A stretch of 9,338 nt of DNA from Micrococcaceae bacterium UBA6021. Lineage in GTDB: Bacteria > Actinomycetota > Actinomycetes > Actinomycetales > Micrococcaceae. Position numbers and translations under genes: made by a program. This document shows, in pieces, positions 1 through 7,112 of this stretch. The DNA is taken from the NCBI GenBank assembly GCA_002427975.1, contig DIZT01000293.1, forward strand, positions 1 through 9,338, given 5' to 3'. The notes under the pieces were generated by a model. That model did not search any database. It saw only the letters and a list, made by a program, of their open reading frames with translations, and had not been told where the DNA came from. The first letter of the stretch is position 1. Every line of letters begins with the position of its first letter.

Positions 1-95
1 ACGCTGCCGTAGTTCTCGGGACTTGTGCCTGTGGTGCCGTTGACGACCGTACCCCAGGTTGCAGTGAGGCTTGGCTGATCCCTGGGACCGCGTTT

Positions 96-1388
96 CTAGG
101 TTTCGCTGAGGGTGATGCGGTCCCGCCATTGGGCGATTTCCTTCTCTTTTCTCTTCCGTTCACGGCGATGGAGGAGTTTCAGGCTGGCGTTGAGCGATTC
201 GTCCAGAGTCCTCCACCGAACATGCGCCCATTGATGAGATTGAGAGCGTGCGTTTGTGACCAAGCCTCGAACCGGTAACCAAAACCAGCGCCCAAGGTTC
301 CCGTTGTTCAGCATTCCGAACAGGAAAGCCATTTGCAGAGCGGCAACCGTCCAGGCCATGGCGGCAAGTGGGAGATAGTCGAATCCGATGGACGTGATGG
401 CAAGAACGGGCCCAAATGAAAGAGACAGGAACTTGAGAGCAAATCCGGTCTTATGCCAACCCCGATGCGAGGCAGTCATTCCAATCTCAACGACCAAACC
501 GGCAAACACGAGGAAAATCCCTCCGACATAAGCATTAAATAAGAACAGAGCGATAAGAATTGGGAGAGCACCCGGATCGTCCCAACCGAGCTTCACTTCG
601 TCCGTGAGTTGGGCCAGAAGGACAGCCTCGCCGGTGGCTGCGAGGGCTATGATCAGCCATCTCCAGATCATGTGCCACATCCACCAGCGTTTGACAGGGG
701 CCTCCCATATGTTCGTCATCCACCTGTTGCCCCAGGTCCTTACCAGCATGTCTCTCCGAAAAGCTGTGTGAATCAACGTCCACTCTTTGGCCACGGACTG
801 TAAACCGAAGTACCCACTGCTTGGGACAGACAGTACGAGTACAGTCCAAATCGCTGCTGAAGCAAGGGCGATGGAAACGGCACCACTGATCCAGCCATCA
901 TGGCCAAGGTGGAGGGCTATCCAGAGCGCTCCTCCTAACGGGCCGGTTGCCGTGCCCAGAATTGCAAGCCATTGGATTGCATTGCGAAATCTCAAGACGA
1001 TGAAAAATCGCATGGCCGTTGCGGCATCAATGTCGCTTTGCCGAACCCCTTCGAAGCGATTGATGGCCAAGAGCAAGCCGCCAAATGCAATGAAGTTGAC
1101 TAGCCCGCTTGCGTCAACGGCAAGAATTCCCATGTAGCGGCGTAGTTCCTCGACATCGATTATCTGACCAGCTCCCCTGAATTGGATCCATCCGGGAGCT
1201 GTCGCAACGACTGAGAGGACGATGGCTGTGCTCACTGGCATGTAGACGACGATGAGTAGAGCTGCCCACAGAAGCCGTGAATTCTCTGACCTTCCGGCCG
1301 CGTGTGAATCGTTCAGAGAGAAGTCTTCGCGTTGTTCCTTCGAGCGGTGACAGTGTTGCCGTTGGTGATTGCGCGATGTTCTGAGCAT
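96..1388 (-). CDS. Polytopic membrane protein of unknown function
   Basis: I do not recognise the family. From the ATG at 1388 the product is 430 residues. It has a basic, polar N-terminus of about 38 residues and then about eight hydrophobic segments, near residues 39-62, 88-109, 132-160, 165-187, 240-265, 272-302, 315-335 and 340-362. Two aromatic, Trp-rich stretches lie in the middle (MWHMIWRW and GRWFW). The cytoplasmic-looking tail is strongly basic (LHRRERKRKEKE) and could form a short helix. No transporter signature or enzyme motif is visible. The frame stays open upstream to 1808, but that part overlaps the toxin gene antisense and looks non-coding. The ATG at 1388 has no ribosome site. 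A good one (AGGAG, 1426-1430) instead serves an ATG at 1416 in a different frame, so the true N-terminus is uncertain. Codon use is less GC-rich than in genes to the right. It is divergent from the toxin-antitoxin pair. Confidence 0.6.
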   Translation of the reverse strand: MLRTSRNHQRQHCHRSKEQREDFSLNDSHAAGRSENSRLLWAALLIVVYMPVSTAIVLSVVATAPGWIQFRGAGQIIDVEELRRYMGILAVDASGLVNFIAFGGLLLAINRFEGVRQSDIDAATAMRFFIVLRFRNAIQWLAILGTATGPLGGALWIALHLGHDGWISGAVSIALASAAIWTVLVLSVPSSGYFGLQSVAKEWTLIHTAFRRDMLVRTWGNRWMTNIWEAPVKRWWMWHMIWRWLIIALAATGEAVLLAQLTDEVKLGWDDPGALPILIALFLFNAYVGGIFLVFAGLVVEIGMTASHRGWHKTGFALKFLSLSFGPVLAITSIGFDYLPLAAMAWTVAALQMAFLFGMLNNGNLGRWFWLPVRGLVTNARSQSHQWAHVRWRTLDESLNASLKLLHRRERKRKEKEIAQWRDRITLSET

Positions 1389-1413
1389 GGCTGCACCATA
1401 TTCGAGGGCTCCG

Positions 1414-1430
1414 ACATTGAGGGCTCTCCT
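1414..1430 (-). promoter_or_regulatory. Ribosome binding site and ATG out of frame with the membrane gene
   Basis: On the minus strand AGGAGAG (1424-1430) lies about 8 nt before an ATG at 1416-1414, an ideal arrangement. The frame it opens encodes only 34 residues (MSEPSNMVQP... to ...NAKTSL) and stops at 1313-1315, just inside the open frame of the membrane protein. The stop follows a short CT repeat (TCTCTCTGA). Removing one CT unit would fuse the two frames smoothly. It is either a real start disrupted by a 2-bp slippage, or a short leader peptide; I cannot tell which. Confidence 0.35.
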
Positions 1431-1463
1431 TGTGAACGCGCGGCGGCATGATTTCGATATGAC

Positions 1464-1493
1464 TTGAAATGCATATGCACACAAGGCCATAAT
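1464..1493 (+). promoter_or_regulatory. Toxin-antitoxin promoter with palindromic operator
   Basis: A TTGAAA hexamer (1464-1469) and a CATAAT hexamer (1488-1493) are separated by 18 bp, the best sigma-70-type match I found in the window. The spacer contains the perfect 10-bp palindrome TGCATATGCA (1470-1479). That is where an autoregulating antitoxin would be expected to bind. Transcription would start at about 1500, on top of the toxin ATG at 1499, so the mRNA may be leaderless, which is common in actinobacteria. A short GGAG directly abuts the ATG, too close to act as a normal ribosome site. Confidence 0.55.
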
Positions 1494-1498
1494 TGGAG

Positions 1499-1887
1499 AT
1501 GGAACTCTTCTGGCCGGATAGCTTCGATGAGCAGCTCGAACGGCTGGAGGAAGAGGCCGACAGGGGCGACGCGAGTGCAAGGGCGGTCTTCGAATACGTC
1601 GTCGCGGAAATGGATTATCTGCGACGTTTGGCGACTCCGCCCACGAGGACACCCCAACTATCAAGGGCGTTCGGCAAGCAAAGAAGTATGCCTTGTGGCG
1701 GGTGTCGCATCCATTCCATGAAGGCTTCGCAGTGCGCCTTATTTGCTGGTTCCCTCCCGATGAGGGCACCGTAGTGGTGGCGCTATTTTCCGGCGACAAG
1801 GCCAACATGGGTGACGTGTTCTACGACAGTGTCGGCAGTCGAGCGGACCAGATAATCGAACAAGTGGATGAGAGAAGGCGAGGTTGA
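1499..1887 (+). pseudogene. RelE/HigB-like toxin, frameshifted
   Basis: This is the probable toxin of a type II toxin-antitoxin pair; RelE/ParE-superfamily toxins are mostly mRNA interferases or gyrase poisons. The first half reads from ATG 1499 (MELFWPDSFDEQLERLEEEA...) to Arg50 at 1646-1648. The frame then continues as unrelated sequence to a stop at 1774. The natural C-terminal half is in the next frame from about 1648 (DTPTIKGVRQAKKYALWRVSH..., then VVVALFSGDKANMGDVFYD...), ending at TGA 1885-1887. Adding one G at 1646-1650 (AGGAC to AGGGAC) gives a continuous 129-residue protein. No classic slippery heptamer is present, so I favour a true one-base deletion or a sequencing error over programmed frameshifting. 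The reconstructed stop overlaps the antitoxin ATG by one base, which supports the reconstruction. The RelE assignment rests on the C-terminal strand pattern, small size and XRE partner, not on conserved catalytic residues. Confidence 0.72.
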
Positions 1888-2252
1888 TGAAGATGGTGGG
1901 GAAGACATTCAGGAAGAGCAATGACCGGCTGGACAGGATCATGGCAAAGCCAGGAGTGTCCGAGCGGGTTGCCGAAATTCGGGAGGCCTCAGAGCAGGAG
2001 GACCGCATCTATGCACTGAACCTTGCGACCATCCGCAAGGCTGCCGAACTCACCCAGGATGAGCTGGCAGCACGCCTTGGAATAGATCAGAGCGTGGTGT
2101 CGAAGACGGAGCGACGGGAAGACATGCTGCTGTCAACGCTGATGGACTACCTGTCCGCGGCGGGCGTCGAAGACGCAAAGATGGTCGTCCATGTAAATGG
2201 CCGTGAGATCGAATTAGACCTTCGCAGTTTGCAGCACAACGCCAGACTCTAG
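1887..2252 (+). CDS. XRE-family antitoxin
   Basis: This is a small DNA-binding protein of 121 residues that would neutralise the upstream toxin and repress the shared promoter. Residues 46-76 form a standard Cro/C1-type helix-turn-helix, LATIRKAAELTQDELAARLG followed by IDQSVVSKTERRED; the turn and recognition helix lie around 56-76. The N-terminal 45 residues are charged and probably helical. The C-terminal part (VHVNGREIELDL) resembles the short beta extension seen in HigA-like antitoxins. The ATG at 1887 shares its A with the toxin stop codon (TGATG), indicating translational coupling; a second ATG follows two codons later. The toxin-first order is the HigBA/RelE-XRE arrangement. The antitoxin is intact although the toxin frame is broken, a common end state because loss of the antitoxin first would be lethal. 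Confidence 0.85.
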   Translation: MKMVGKTFRKSNDRLDRIMAKPGVSERVAEIREASEQEDRIYALNLATIRKAAELTQDELAARLGIDQSVVSKTERREDMLLSTLMDYLSAAGVEDAKMVVHVNGREIELDLRSLQHNARL

Positions 2253-2351
2253 CCACGGCCCCATCCCAGCATTGAGACGACTCCGCCGCGCCTCGACAGA
2301 TGTTCTCTGCCGCACATGGCTTCCACAGGCTGCCGTTGCTAACGTTCAGTT

Positions 2352-3380
2352 ATGAAAATGCAGGAGCCGCGGTGGCACGGTCTCGGGACCCTTGAAACGC
2401 CCATTGTGCCGGCGCCAGGCCGGAAGGCTCCCCGGCCACATGCTCGAATCCGCCGCCTGTTGACTGGCGGCGTCGCCATCGTTGCATTGGCATTGGGCTC
2501 CGACATCCCTTCCGCCACAGAGGCCAGCCCCCTGACCATTCACGCCGAAGCTACAAGGACCGGGCACCTGACGGACGCGAAGCCGGCATCGCCGGCCGCC
2601 GTGCAGCCTGCGTCGCGCCCAGCCGGGGTTGATGCCGCATCAAAAGCGACCCGAGGTCAAAGCATCGATGCGGCGCTGGACGCCGCCATCAACGGCATTA
2701 TCGACGCGAACGGCCAGTATCAGATCGGCGTCGCCCTGATGGACCTGTCCGACGTTGTGCCCCAACAGGACCTCGCCCTGCAAAATGCAATCCACCGATA
2801 CGGGGTCCAGGACCCGTTTGAGGCCGCGAGCACGGCCAAGGTCCTGGCCGCCGCAGCGTACTACCGCCACGTGGAAGACGGCACGGCGTCGCTGGATGAT
2901 CTCCTGGGCGATTACACCTCTGGATACCAAATCAAGGAAATGATCCAGAACAGCGACAACGACGCCTGGTCCTCCATCATGGACGCCGTCGGCTATCCGC
3001 AGTTGCAGGACTACGCGGCATCCATCGGCGTGGACTACGATCCCGAAGCCAACGGTCTCACCCCGGCGGAACTCGCAACGATCCTGGCCAAGCTCTACAC
3101 CGGCAGGCTCCTGAACCAGGAGCACACCGCCCAGCTGCTGTCCTACATGCAGGACACCAATTTCGAAACGCTGATCCCCGACGCGGTACCGGCCGGCATC
3201 ACCGTTTACCACAAGTACGGCCTGCTCGACGGCGAACTTCACGACACCGCAATCCTCGCCAGGGGGACCCGCGCCTACGCCCTGGTGGTCTGCACGAACA
3301 GCGGGGACGAGAGCGACACCGCGGAACGCACGCAAATCATCCACCACCTGACGCAAGCGGTGGTCGACCGGCTCTTCTAG
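2352..3380 (+). CDS. Secreted serine hydrolase, class A beta-lactamase/PBP fold
   Basis: The product is 342 residues. Residues 1-34 are a polar, basic n-region, followed by a hydrophobic stretch (LLTGGVAIVALALGS, about 35-49) ending near an Ala-rich cleavage region, so export is likely. An Ala/Pro-rich linker runs to about residue 100. The C-terminal domain carries the serine-acylase triad: STAK with Ser160 as nucleophile and Lys163, SDN at 201-203, and KYG at 288-290 in place of KTG. I see no ExxLN omega-loop motif (the deacylating Glu166 of true class A beta-lactamases), and the distance from STAK to SDN (41 residues) is shorter than in those enzymes (about 60). It is therefore more likely a cell-wall-related hydrolase or penicillin-binding-type protein than a resistance beta-lactamase. 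No good ribosome site precedes ATG 2352, and a second ATG lies at 2358. It converges on the next gene with a 15-bp gap. Confidence 0.8.
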   Translation: MKMQEPRWHGLGTLETPIVPAPGRKAPRPHARIRRLLTGGVAIVALALGSDIPSATEASPLTIHAEATRTGHLTDAKPASPAAVQPASRPAGVDAASKATRGQSIDAALDAAINGIIDANGQYQIGVALMDLSDVVPQQDLALQNAIHRYGVQDPFEAASTAKVLAAAAYYRHVEDGTASLDDLLGDYTSGYQIKEMIQNSDNDAWSSIMDAVGYPQLQDYAASIGVDYDPEANGLTPAELATILAKLYTGRLLNQEHTAQLLSYMQDTNFETLIPDAVPAGITVYHKYGLLDGELHDTAILARGTRAYALVVCTNSGDESDTAERTQIIHHLTQAVVDRLF

Positions 3381-3395
3381 GACGCTGCCGACGCG

Positions 3396-4037
3396 TCAGA
3401 CAGTCCGCGGCGCCTTGGCCAGGTTGTCGGTGAGCTCGGCCGCGTTCTGGCGGACGACGTACGCCGGGCGGTCCCGTTCCACGCGCCAGCTCTCTGAGAG
3501 CGGGCCGATGTTCACGGTATCGAAGCCGAACTCGTCATAGAGCCTGGTCACCAGCTCGCTGGCCTCCGGGTAGTCGCTGGCGGTGGCAAGGGCGCGACGG
3601 TTGGGGGTACCGGCGGGGGTGCCGTCCGTGGTGATCTCGCTGTAGCGGATGTGGTTGAAGGCTTTGGCCACCTTGGAACCGGGCAGGTGTTCCTGCACCA
3701 GCCCGGAGGAGGTGGCAGCGCCCTTGTCCAGAGCGGGGACGTGGCCGTCGCGCTCCCAGTAATAGTTGCCGGTATCGATCACAATCTTCCCCGCGAGTGG
3801 CTCGGCTGGGATGCTGCCGAGGCTCCTGAACGGAACCGTTACGACGGCGAAATCGCCCGCCACTGCCGCTTCGGCCGGCGTCGCGGCCCGGGCACGGGAT
3901 CCCAGTTCCGCCACGAGTGCGGCCAGCGTTTCCGGGCCGCGGGAATTGCTGATCACTACGTCGTAGCCGAGTTCGACCGCTTTGCGGGCAACCTGGCTGC
4001 CAATGTGTCCTGCGCCGATGATTCCGATAGTTGTCAT
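3396..4037 (-). CDS. NADP-dependent oxidoreductase, F420:NADP reductase-like
   Basis: This is a 213-residue cytoplasmic dinucleotide-binding protein of the family that includes F420-dependent NADP reductase (Fno) and its F420-independent relatives. The N-terminus is a Rossmann motif, GIIGAGHIGS (residues 5-14, G8-x-G10-xx-G13). After the second strand, SNSRG (30-34) has the Ser/Arg pair expected to hold the NADP 2'-phosphate. FAVVTVPFRSL, then IVIDTGNYYW, then VAKAFNHI follow the usual order of the family. Which hydride partner it uses (F420, a flavin or a small carbonyl compound) cannot be read from the sequence. No Shine-Dalgarno sequence is evident before ATG 4037. It is transcribed towards the serine hydrolase and divergently from the dehydratase; neither neighbour suggests a shared pathway. 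Confidence 0.82.
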   Translation of the reverse strand: MTTIGIIGAGHIGSQVARKAVELGYDVVISNSRGPETLAALVAELGSRARAATPAEAAVAGDFAVVTVPFRSLGSIPAEPLAGKIVIDTGNYYWERDGHVPALDKGAATSSGLVQEHLPGSKVAKAFNHIRYSEITTDGTPAGTPNRRALATASDYPEASELVTRLYDEFGFDTVNIGPLSESWRVERDRPAYVVRQNAAELTDNLAKAPRTV

Positions 4038-4126
4038 ATCCGGGGCAACACCGGCGCTCGTGGGGATATTTCGTGCGTTACGCCCTGCGACGGACGGCCG
4101 AGCCTAGCTGCAGAGCCGCTGGGACG

Positions 4127-4165
4127 AACGACGACGGCGGCACCGAAGCGCCGCCGTCGTACGTT
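4127..4165. repeat. Hairpin-forming inverted repeat between divergent genes
   Basis: ACGACGGCGGC (4131-4141) pairs perfectly with GCCGCCGTCGT (4150-4160) across an 8-nt loop. The pairing extends by four more bases (AACG 4127-4130 with CGTT 4162-4165) past a single bulged A at 4161. No T-run follows on either strand, and it sits upstream of both flanking genes rather than downstream, so it does not look like a terminator. It may be an operator, a structured leader for the dehydratase mRNA, or a relic of a repeat. Confidence 0.55.
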
Positions 4166-4240
4166 GTGTAAAGGACCGCCCACGCGGGCGATAGCCTGAA
4201 GGCGGCCCCCACGCTACCCACCCGGAACGAGGATTTCCCC

Positions 4241-5173
4241 ATGATCACACGCACCGACGTCGACGAAGCCGCTGCCCGGATTGCCGGGAGGATCCGCGTC
4301 ACACCCGTGCTGAAGGCAGACCGCGGCCCGTTCCCCGGCGAGGTGTGGCTCAAGTGCGAGTTCATGCAGCACACCGGCACGTTCAAGGCCCGGGGTGCGT
4401 TCAATCGGGTCCTGGCCTGCCGGGAGCGCGGCGAACTGAAGGACGACGTGGGCATCGTGGTGGCCTCCGGCGGCAACGCCGGCCTCGCCAACGCCTACGC
4501 CGCCACGGAAGTCGGCGTCCCTGCCACCGTGTTCGTGCCCGAGACCGCCCCGGCCGTGAAGGTCATGAAGCTCTGGGCCAGCGGCGCCAATGTGGTCCAG
4601 CGCGGTGCCGAATACTCCGAGGCGTACGACGCCGCGGTGGCCTACGCCGCCGAGACGGGCGCGGTCTACTGCCATGCCTACGACCAGCCCGAGATCGCAG
4701 CCGGCGCCGGCACCATCGGAACTGAACTGCTGGAGCAGCTGGGCGAGGTGGACACCGTGGTGGTGGCCGTGGGCGGCGGCGGGCTCATGGCAGGTGTCGC
4801 GGCCGCCGTGGAGGGCCGGGCCAAAGTGGTGGGCGTCGAATCCGAAACCACGCCCACCCTGCACGCCGCGCTCGCGGCCGGGACCCCCGTGGATGTGGCC
4901 GTCTCCGGGATCGCCGCCGACTCCCTGGGGGCCCGGCAGATCGGCCGGATCGGCTTCGAAGTGGCCGTCCGTACCGGCGTCCGCGCCGTGCTGGTCTCCG
5001 ACGAGGACATCGTGGCCGCCCGCTCCCTGCTGTGGGAGCAGTACCGCATCATCGTGGAGCACGGCGCGGCCACGGCTTTCGCCGCCCTGCACTCCGGCGC
5101 CTACGTCCCTGCGGACGGGGAACGCGTGGCCGTGATCCTCTGCGGCGCCAACACGGACCCCGCCACGGTCTGA
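4241..5173 (+). CDS. PLP-dependent threonine/serine dehydratase
   Basis: This fold-type II PLP enzyme is expected to deaminate L-threonine and/or L-serine to 2-oxobutyrate or pyruvate plus ammonia. At 310 residues it is a catalytic domain only, without the C-terminal ACT regulatory domain of biosynthetic IlvA, so it fits the short catabolic-type enzymes. The PLP lysine is Lys49 in TGTFKARGA. The substrate-carboxylate loop reads SGGNAG (about 75-80) rather than the usual SSGNH(A/G)Q, and the phosphate-binding glycine loop is VGGGGLMAG (about 176-184). Racemase or eliminase activity on related amino acids is possible in this family. A ribosome site, GAGGA (4229-4233), lies 7 nt before the ATG. 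It stands alone, divergent from the NADP oxidoreductase and convergent with the carbonic anhydrase across 31 bp. Codon use is strongly GC-rich and typical of the host. Confidence 0.88.
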   Translation: MITRTDVDEAAARIAGRIRVTPVLKADRGPFPGEVWLKCEFMQHTGTFKARGAFNRVLACRERGELKDDVGIVVASGGNAGLANAYAATEVGVPATVFVPETAPAVKVMKLWASGANVVQRGAEYSEAYDAAVAYAAETGAVYCHAYDQPEIAAGAGTIGTELLEQLGEVDTVVVAVGGGGLMAGVAAAVEGRAKVVGVESETTPTLHAALAAGTPVDVAVSGIAADSLGARQIGRIGFEVAVRTGVRAVLVSDEDIVAARSLLWEQYRIIVEHGAATAFAALHSGAYVPADGERVAVILCGANTDPATV

Positions 5174-5204
5174 CCCCGGAAGCGGCGCGTGCCCTGCGGC
5201 GACT

Positions 5205-6014
5205 TTACTGATCGACCACGACGACGTCCCTGCCGTTGAGCGTCTGGACCGGCCGGCTGTTGCCCGCGTGCGCCGCGCGCAAGGTGGCGAGCTGTCCGGC
5301 TCCCAGCTCGACGGGGGTCTCGAGGAGCAGCCAGCGCACGCCTTCCGAGCAGGGCGGAGTGGTCAGGCTGCCGTCGTACGCGACATGATCCAGCGACGCC
5401 GGGAACAGCGCCGGGAAGTCCACGACGCCGGCCGCCACCTTCTGCCCGCCGGCTGCGGCAGGCACGCCGTCCGTGAACGGCGTCCACGCCGCATTGGCGG
5501 CCCCCGCCGTGGCGAGGATCCCGACGACGGCCAGCCCGCCGTCGTCGGCCTGGTGCACGAAATGGAACTCGGCCTCGTGCCGGACGCCGTTCACTGTGTG
5601 CTCGGACGGGGCATGGAAGTGCATCTGCTTGAAGGCGTACTGCCTGCCGCCAACCGTGATGCCCTGGGCCGTGAGGGCGCTCAGTTCGGTGGTGTGGCCG
5701 TTGTCGGTGATCTCGCACTCCGAGGCGGAATAGGCCAGGGCGAGCGGCGCCGGGGAAAGGCCCGAACCGCCTCGGACGTCGATGGGGGACTGGGCGGTGC
5801 CGGAAGAGCACGAGCCGAAATCGGAGCTCAAGGTGCCCCAGTGTTCGGGGCCCTCGGCGCCATCGTAGGACCAGGCATGGGGAGATCCGGGGGCGGACGG
5901 CGAGGGTGCCACGGCCCCGGGTGCGGACCTGCTACAGCCGGTGACAAGTGCCAGCAGCCCCAGGCCGGATCCAACTATCAAAGACTTCCTGGTCATTATT
6001 GTGGCGCTGCGCAT
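5205..6014 (-). CDS. Alpha-carbonic anhydrase, lipoprotein
   Basis: The enzyme interconverts CO2 and bicarbonate outside the membrane. The product is 269 residues, a normal length for a secreted bacterial alpha-class enzyme. The N-terminus is a lipoprotein signal: basic start, hydrophobic GSGLGLLALV, then lipobox LVTGC with lipidated Cys27 and a Ser/Pro/Ala-rich tether to about residue 45. All key residues are present: zinc ligands His132 and His134 (MHFHAPSEH) and His151 (AEFHFVH), with Glu149 preceding; the proton-shuttle equivalent His107 in DNGH; the substrate-orienting pair Thr218-Thr219 in SLTTPPC; and Cys69 and Cys222, placed for the conserved disulfide of extracellular family members. 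ATG 6014 is supported by AAGGA five nt upstream; an in-frame ATG lies six codons later. It is transcribed alone, and the flanking genes do not point to a carbon-concentrating cluster. Confidence 0.93.
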   Translation of the reverse strand: MRSATIMTRKSLIVGSGLGLLALVTGCSRSAPGAVAPSPSAPGSPHAWSYDGAEGPEHWGTLSSDFGSCSSGTAQSPIDVRGGSGLSPAPLALAYSASECEITDNGHTTELSALTAQGITVGGRQYAFKQMHFHAPSEHTVNGVRHEAEFHFVHQADDGGLAVVGILATAGAANAAWTPFTDGVPAAAGGQKVAAGVVDFPALFPASLDHVAYDGSLTTPPCSEGVRWLLLETPVELGAGQLATLRAAHAGNSRPVQTLNGRDVVVVDQ

Positions 6015-6051
6015 TTACATCCTTCGGGTCGTGTCGGGTCCTCACCGGAGA

Positions 6052-6063
6052 GTCCGGCCGGAC
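6052..6063. promoter_or_regulatory. 12-bp palindrome upstream of the carbonic anhydrase
   Basis: GTCCGGCCGGAC is a perfect palindrome 38 bp before the carbonic anhydrase start codon, a position suitable for an operator. A short CG-rich palindrome can arise by chance in this composition, and no clear promoter hexamers accompany it. Confidence 0.25.
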
Positions 6064-6160
6064 CTACGACGAGTACCACGGGTGCCGGTGGCAGGTCTTG
6101 TCACGCGGGCTCACCGCAGGATGTGACAGCGTTGGGGCCATCACCACGGCCTTCCGGAAG

Positions 6161-7066
6161 TCAGGGCGCCTTGGCCGCGCCGGAAGCGTCCGTGTCTTGT
6201 GTTGCCCGCGGAGTTTCCGCGGTGGCCAGCACTCCGGCGCCGAAACTGCCGAGCAGTGTCAGGGAATCGACCGACGGCGATTCCGGCTTCGCCGAATACA
6301 CCCGCAACACCTGATCGGGATCGCCAGGAAGCGTCAGATCTTCAAAGTTCAGTTCAAGGTCCCCGACGACGGGATGGTGCAGCCGAACGCTGCCTGCGGA
6401 CCCCGTGGCCAGCCGGTGTCCGGCCCACCATTGGCGGAAATGTTCGCTGTGCACCGCGAGTTCGCCTACAAGTTGATTGGCCTGGGGGTCGTTGGGGTGC
6501 CGGCCGATATCCGCGCGCAGGGTCCCCACGGCTTCGGCCGCCACCGTTTCCCAGTCCCGGAAGAGATTGTGTGCGAGCGGATCGAGGATCACCCATCGGG
6601 TGAGGTTCCGCTCCGCCGCCGGCATGGCCGGGAAATCTGCAAGGATGAGGAACGCCAGGCGGTTTCCTGCCAGAACGTCTGTGCGGCGGCCCAGGATCAG
6701 GGCGGGAACATTACCCACGGCATCCAGGAGTTGGCGCAGCGCCGGCCGAACACCCTGGGCCGGAATGGGTGACTGCTGGGACTTCGCGCAGTTCTCCAGA
6801 AGGTCGATCATGTGCGCCTGCTCGCCAGGATCCAGGCGCAGGGCCCGCGCCACTGAATCCATCACCGCCCGGGACGGGTGGATGTTCCGGCCCTGTTCGA
6901 GCCGGGTGTAGTAGTCGGTGCTCACGTCCGCCAGGCGCGCGATTTCCTCGCGGCGCAGCCCGGGGACCCGTCGGCCACCGGAGGAGGAGGATATGCCGGC
7001 CTGTTCCGGCGTCAGCCGCGACCGCATTGCCTTCAGGAACTTTCCGAACTCCACGCTCTGACCCAT
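6161..7066 (-). CDS. MmyB-type XRE transcriptional regulator
   Basis: This is a cytoplasmic DNA-binding regulator of about 301 residues. The N-terminal region has the family's GRRVPGLRREEIARLADVS (about 31-49) followed by TDYYTRLEQGR, together forming the helix-turn-helix (about 39-60). Then come HPSRAVMDSVARALRLDP and a larger C-terminal domain (about 105-275) with the typical features of the MmyB-like ligand-binding domain, including LAGNRLA, NLTRWVILDP and ELAVHSEHFRQWWA. Such regulators are thought to sense small hydrophobic molecules and usually control an adjacent oxidoreductase. The divergent aldo/keto reductase fits that rule. I chose ATG 7066 because GGAG (7077-7080) lies 10 nt upstream; the ATG at 7075 is also possible but has that GGAG only one base away. 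The C-terminal 20 residues are Ala/Thr/Asp-rich and probably disordered. Confidence 0.9.
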   Translation of the reverse strand: MGQSVEFGKFLKAMRSRLTPEQAGISSSSGGRRVPGLRREEIARLADVSTDYYTRLEQGRNIHPSRAVMDSVARALRLDPGEQAHMIDLLENCAKSQQSPIPAQGVRPALRQLLDAVGNVPALILGRRTDVLAGNRLAFLILADFPAMPAAERNLTRWVILDPLAHNLFRDWETVAAEAVGTLRADIGRHPNDPQANQLVGELAVHSEHFRQWWAGHRLATGSAGSVRLHHPVVGDLELNFEDLTLPGDPDQVLRVYSAKPESPSVDSLTLLGSFGAGVLATAETPRATQDTDASGAAKAP

Positions 7067-7112
7067 GCCTTCCATTCTCCAACCCCGCGTCCCGTCTTTC
7101 CAGTGACGAACG

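Noticed and set aside
1..95. Open minus-strand frame at the left edge reading ...TATWGTVVNGTTGTSPENYG...
   Set aside because: It sits directly after the membrane gene's stop with no start codon, other frames are also open, and it is too short to judge. I see no tRNA, terminator or other feature here.
1619..1660. Programmed ribosomal frameshifting in the toxin gene
   Set aside because: No X XXY YYZ heptamer or slippery run precedes the frame change and no strong stem follows; a simple one-base deletion or error is the better explanation.
1389..1808. Upstream extension of the membrane-protein frame to 570 residues
   Set aside because: This part runs antisense through the toxin gene and is rich in Arg/Pro/Ser with no domain-like character; the toxin frames make better protein sense.
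5268..6314. Long plus-strand ORF across the carbonic anhydrase
   Set aside because: It is an antisense shadow in GC-rich DNA; the minus-strand protein has every alpha-carbonic-anhydrase residue.
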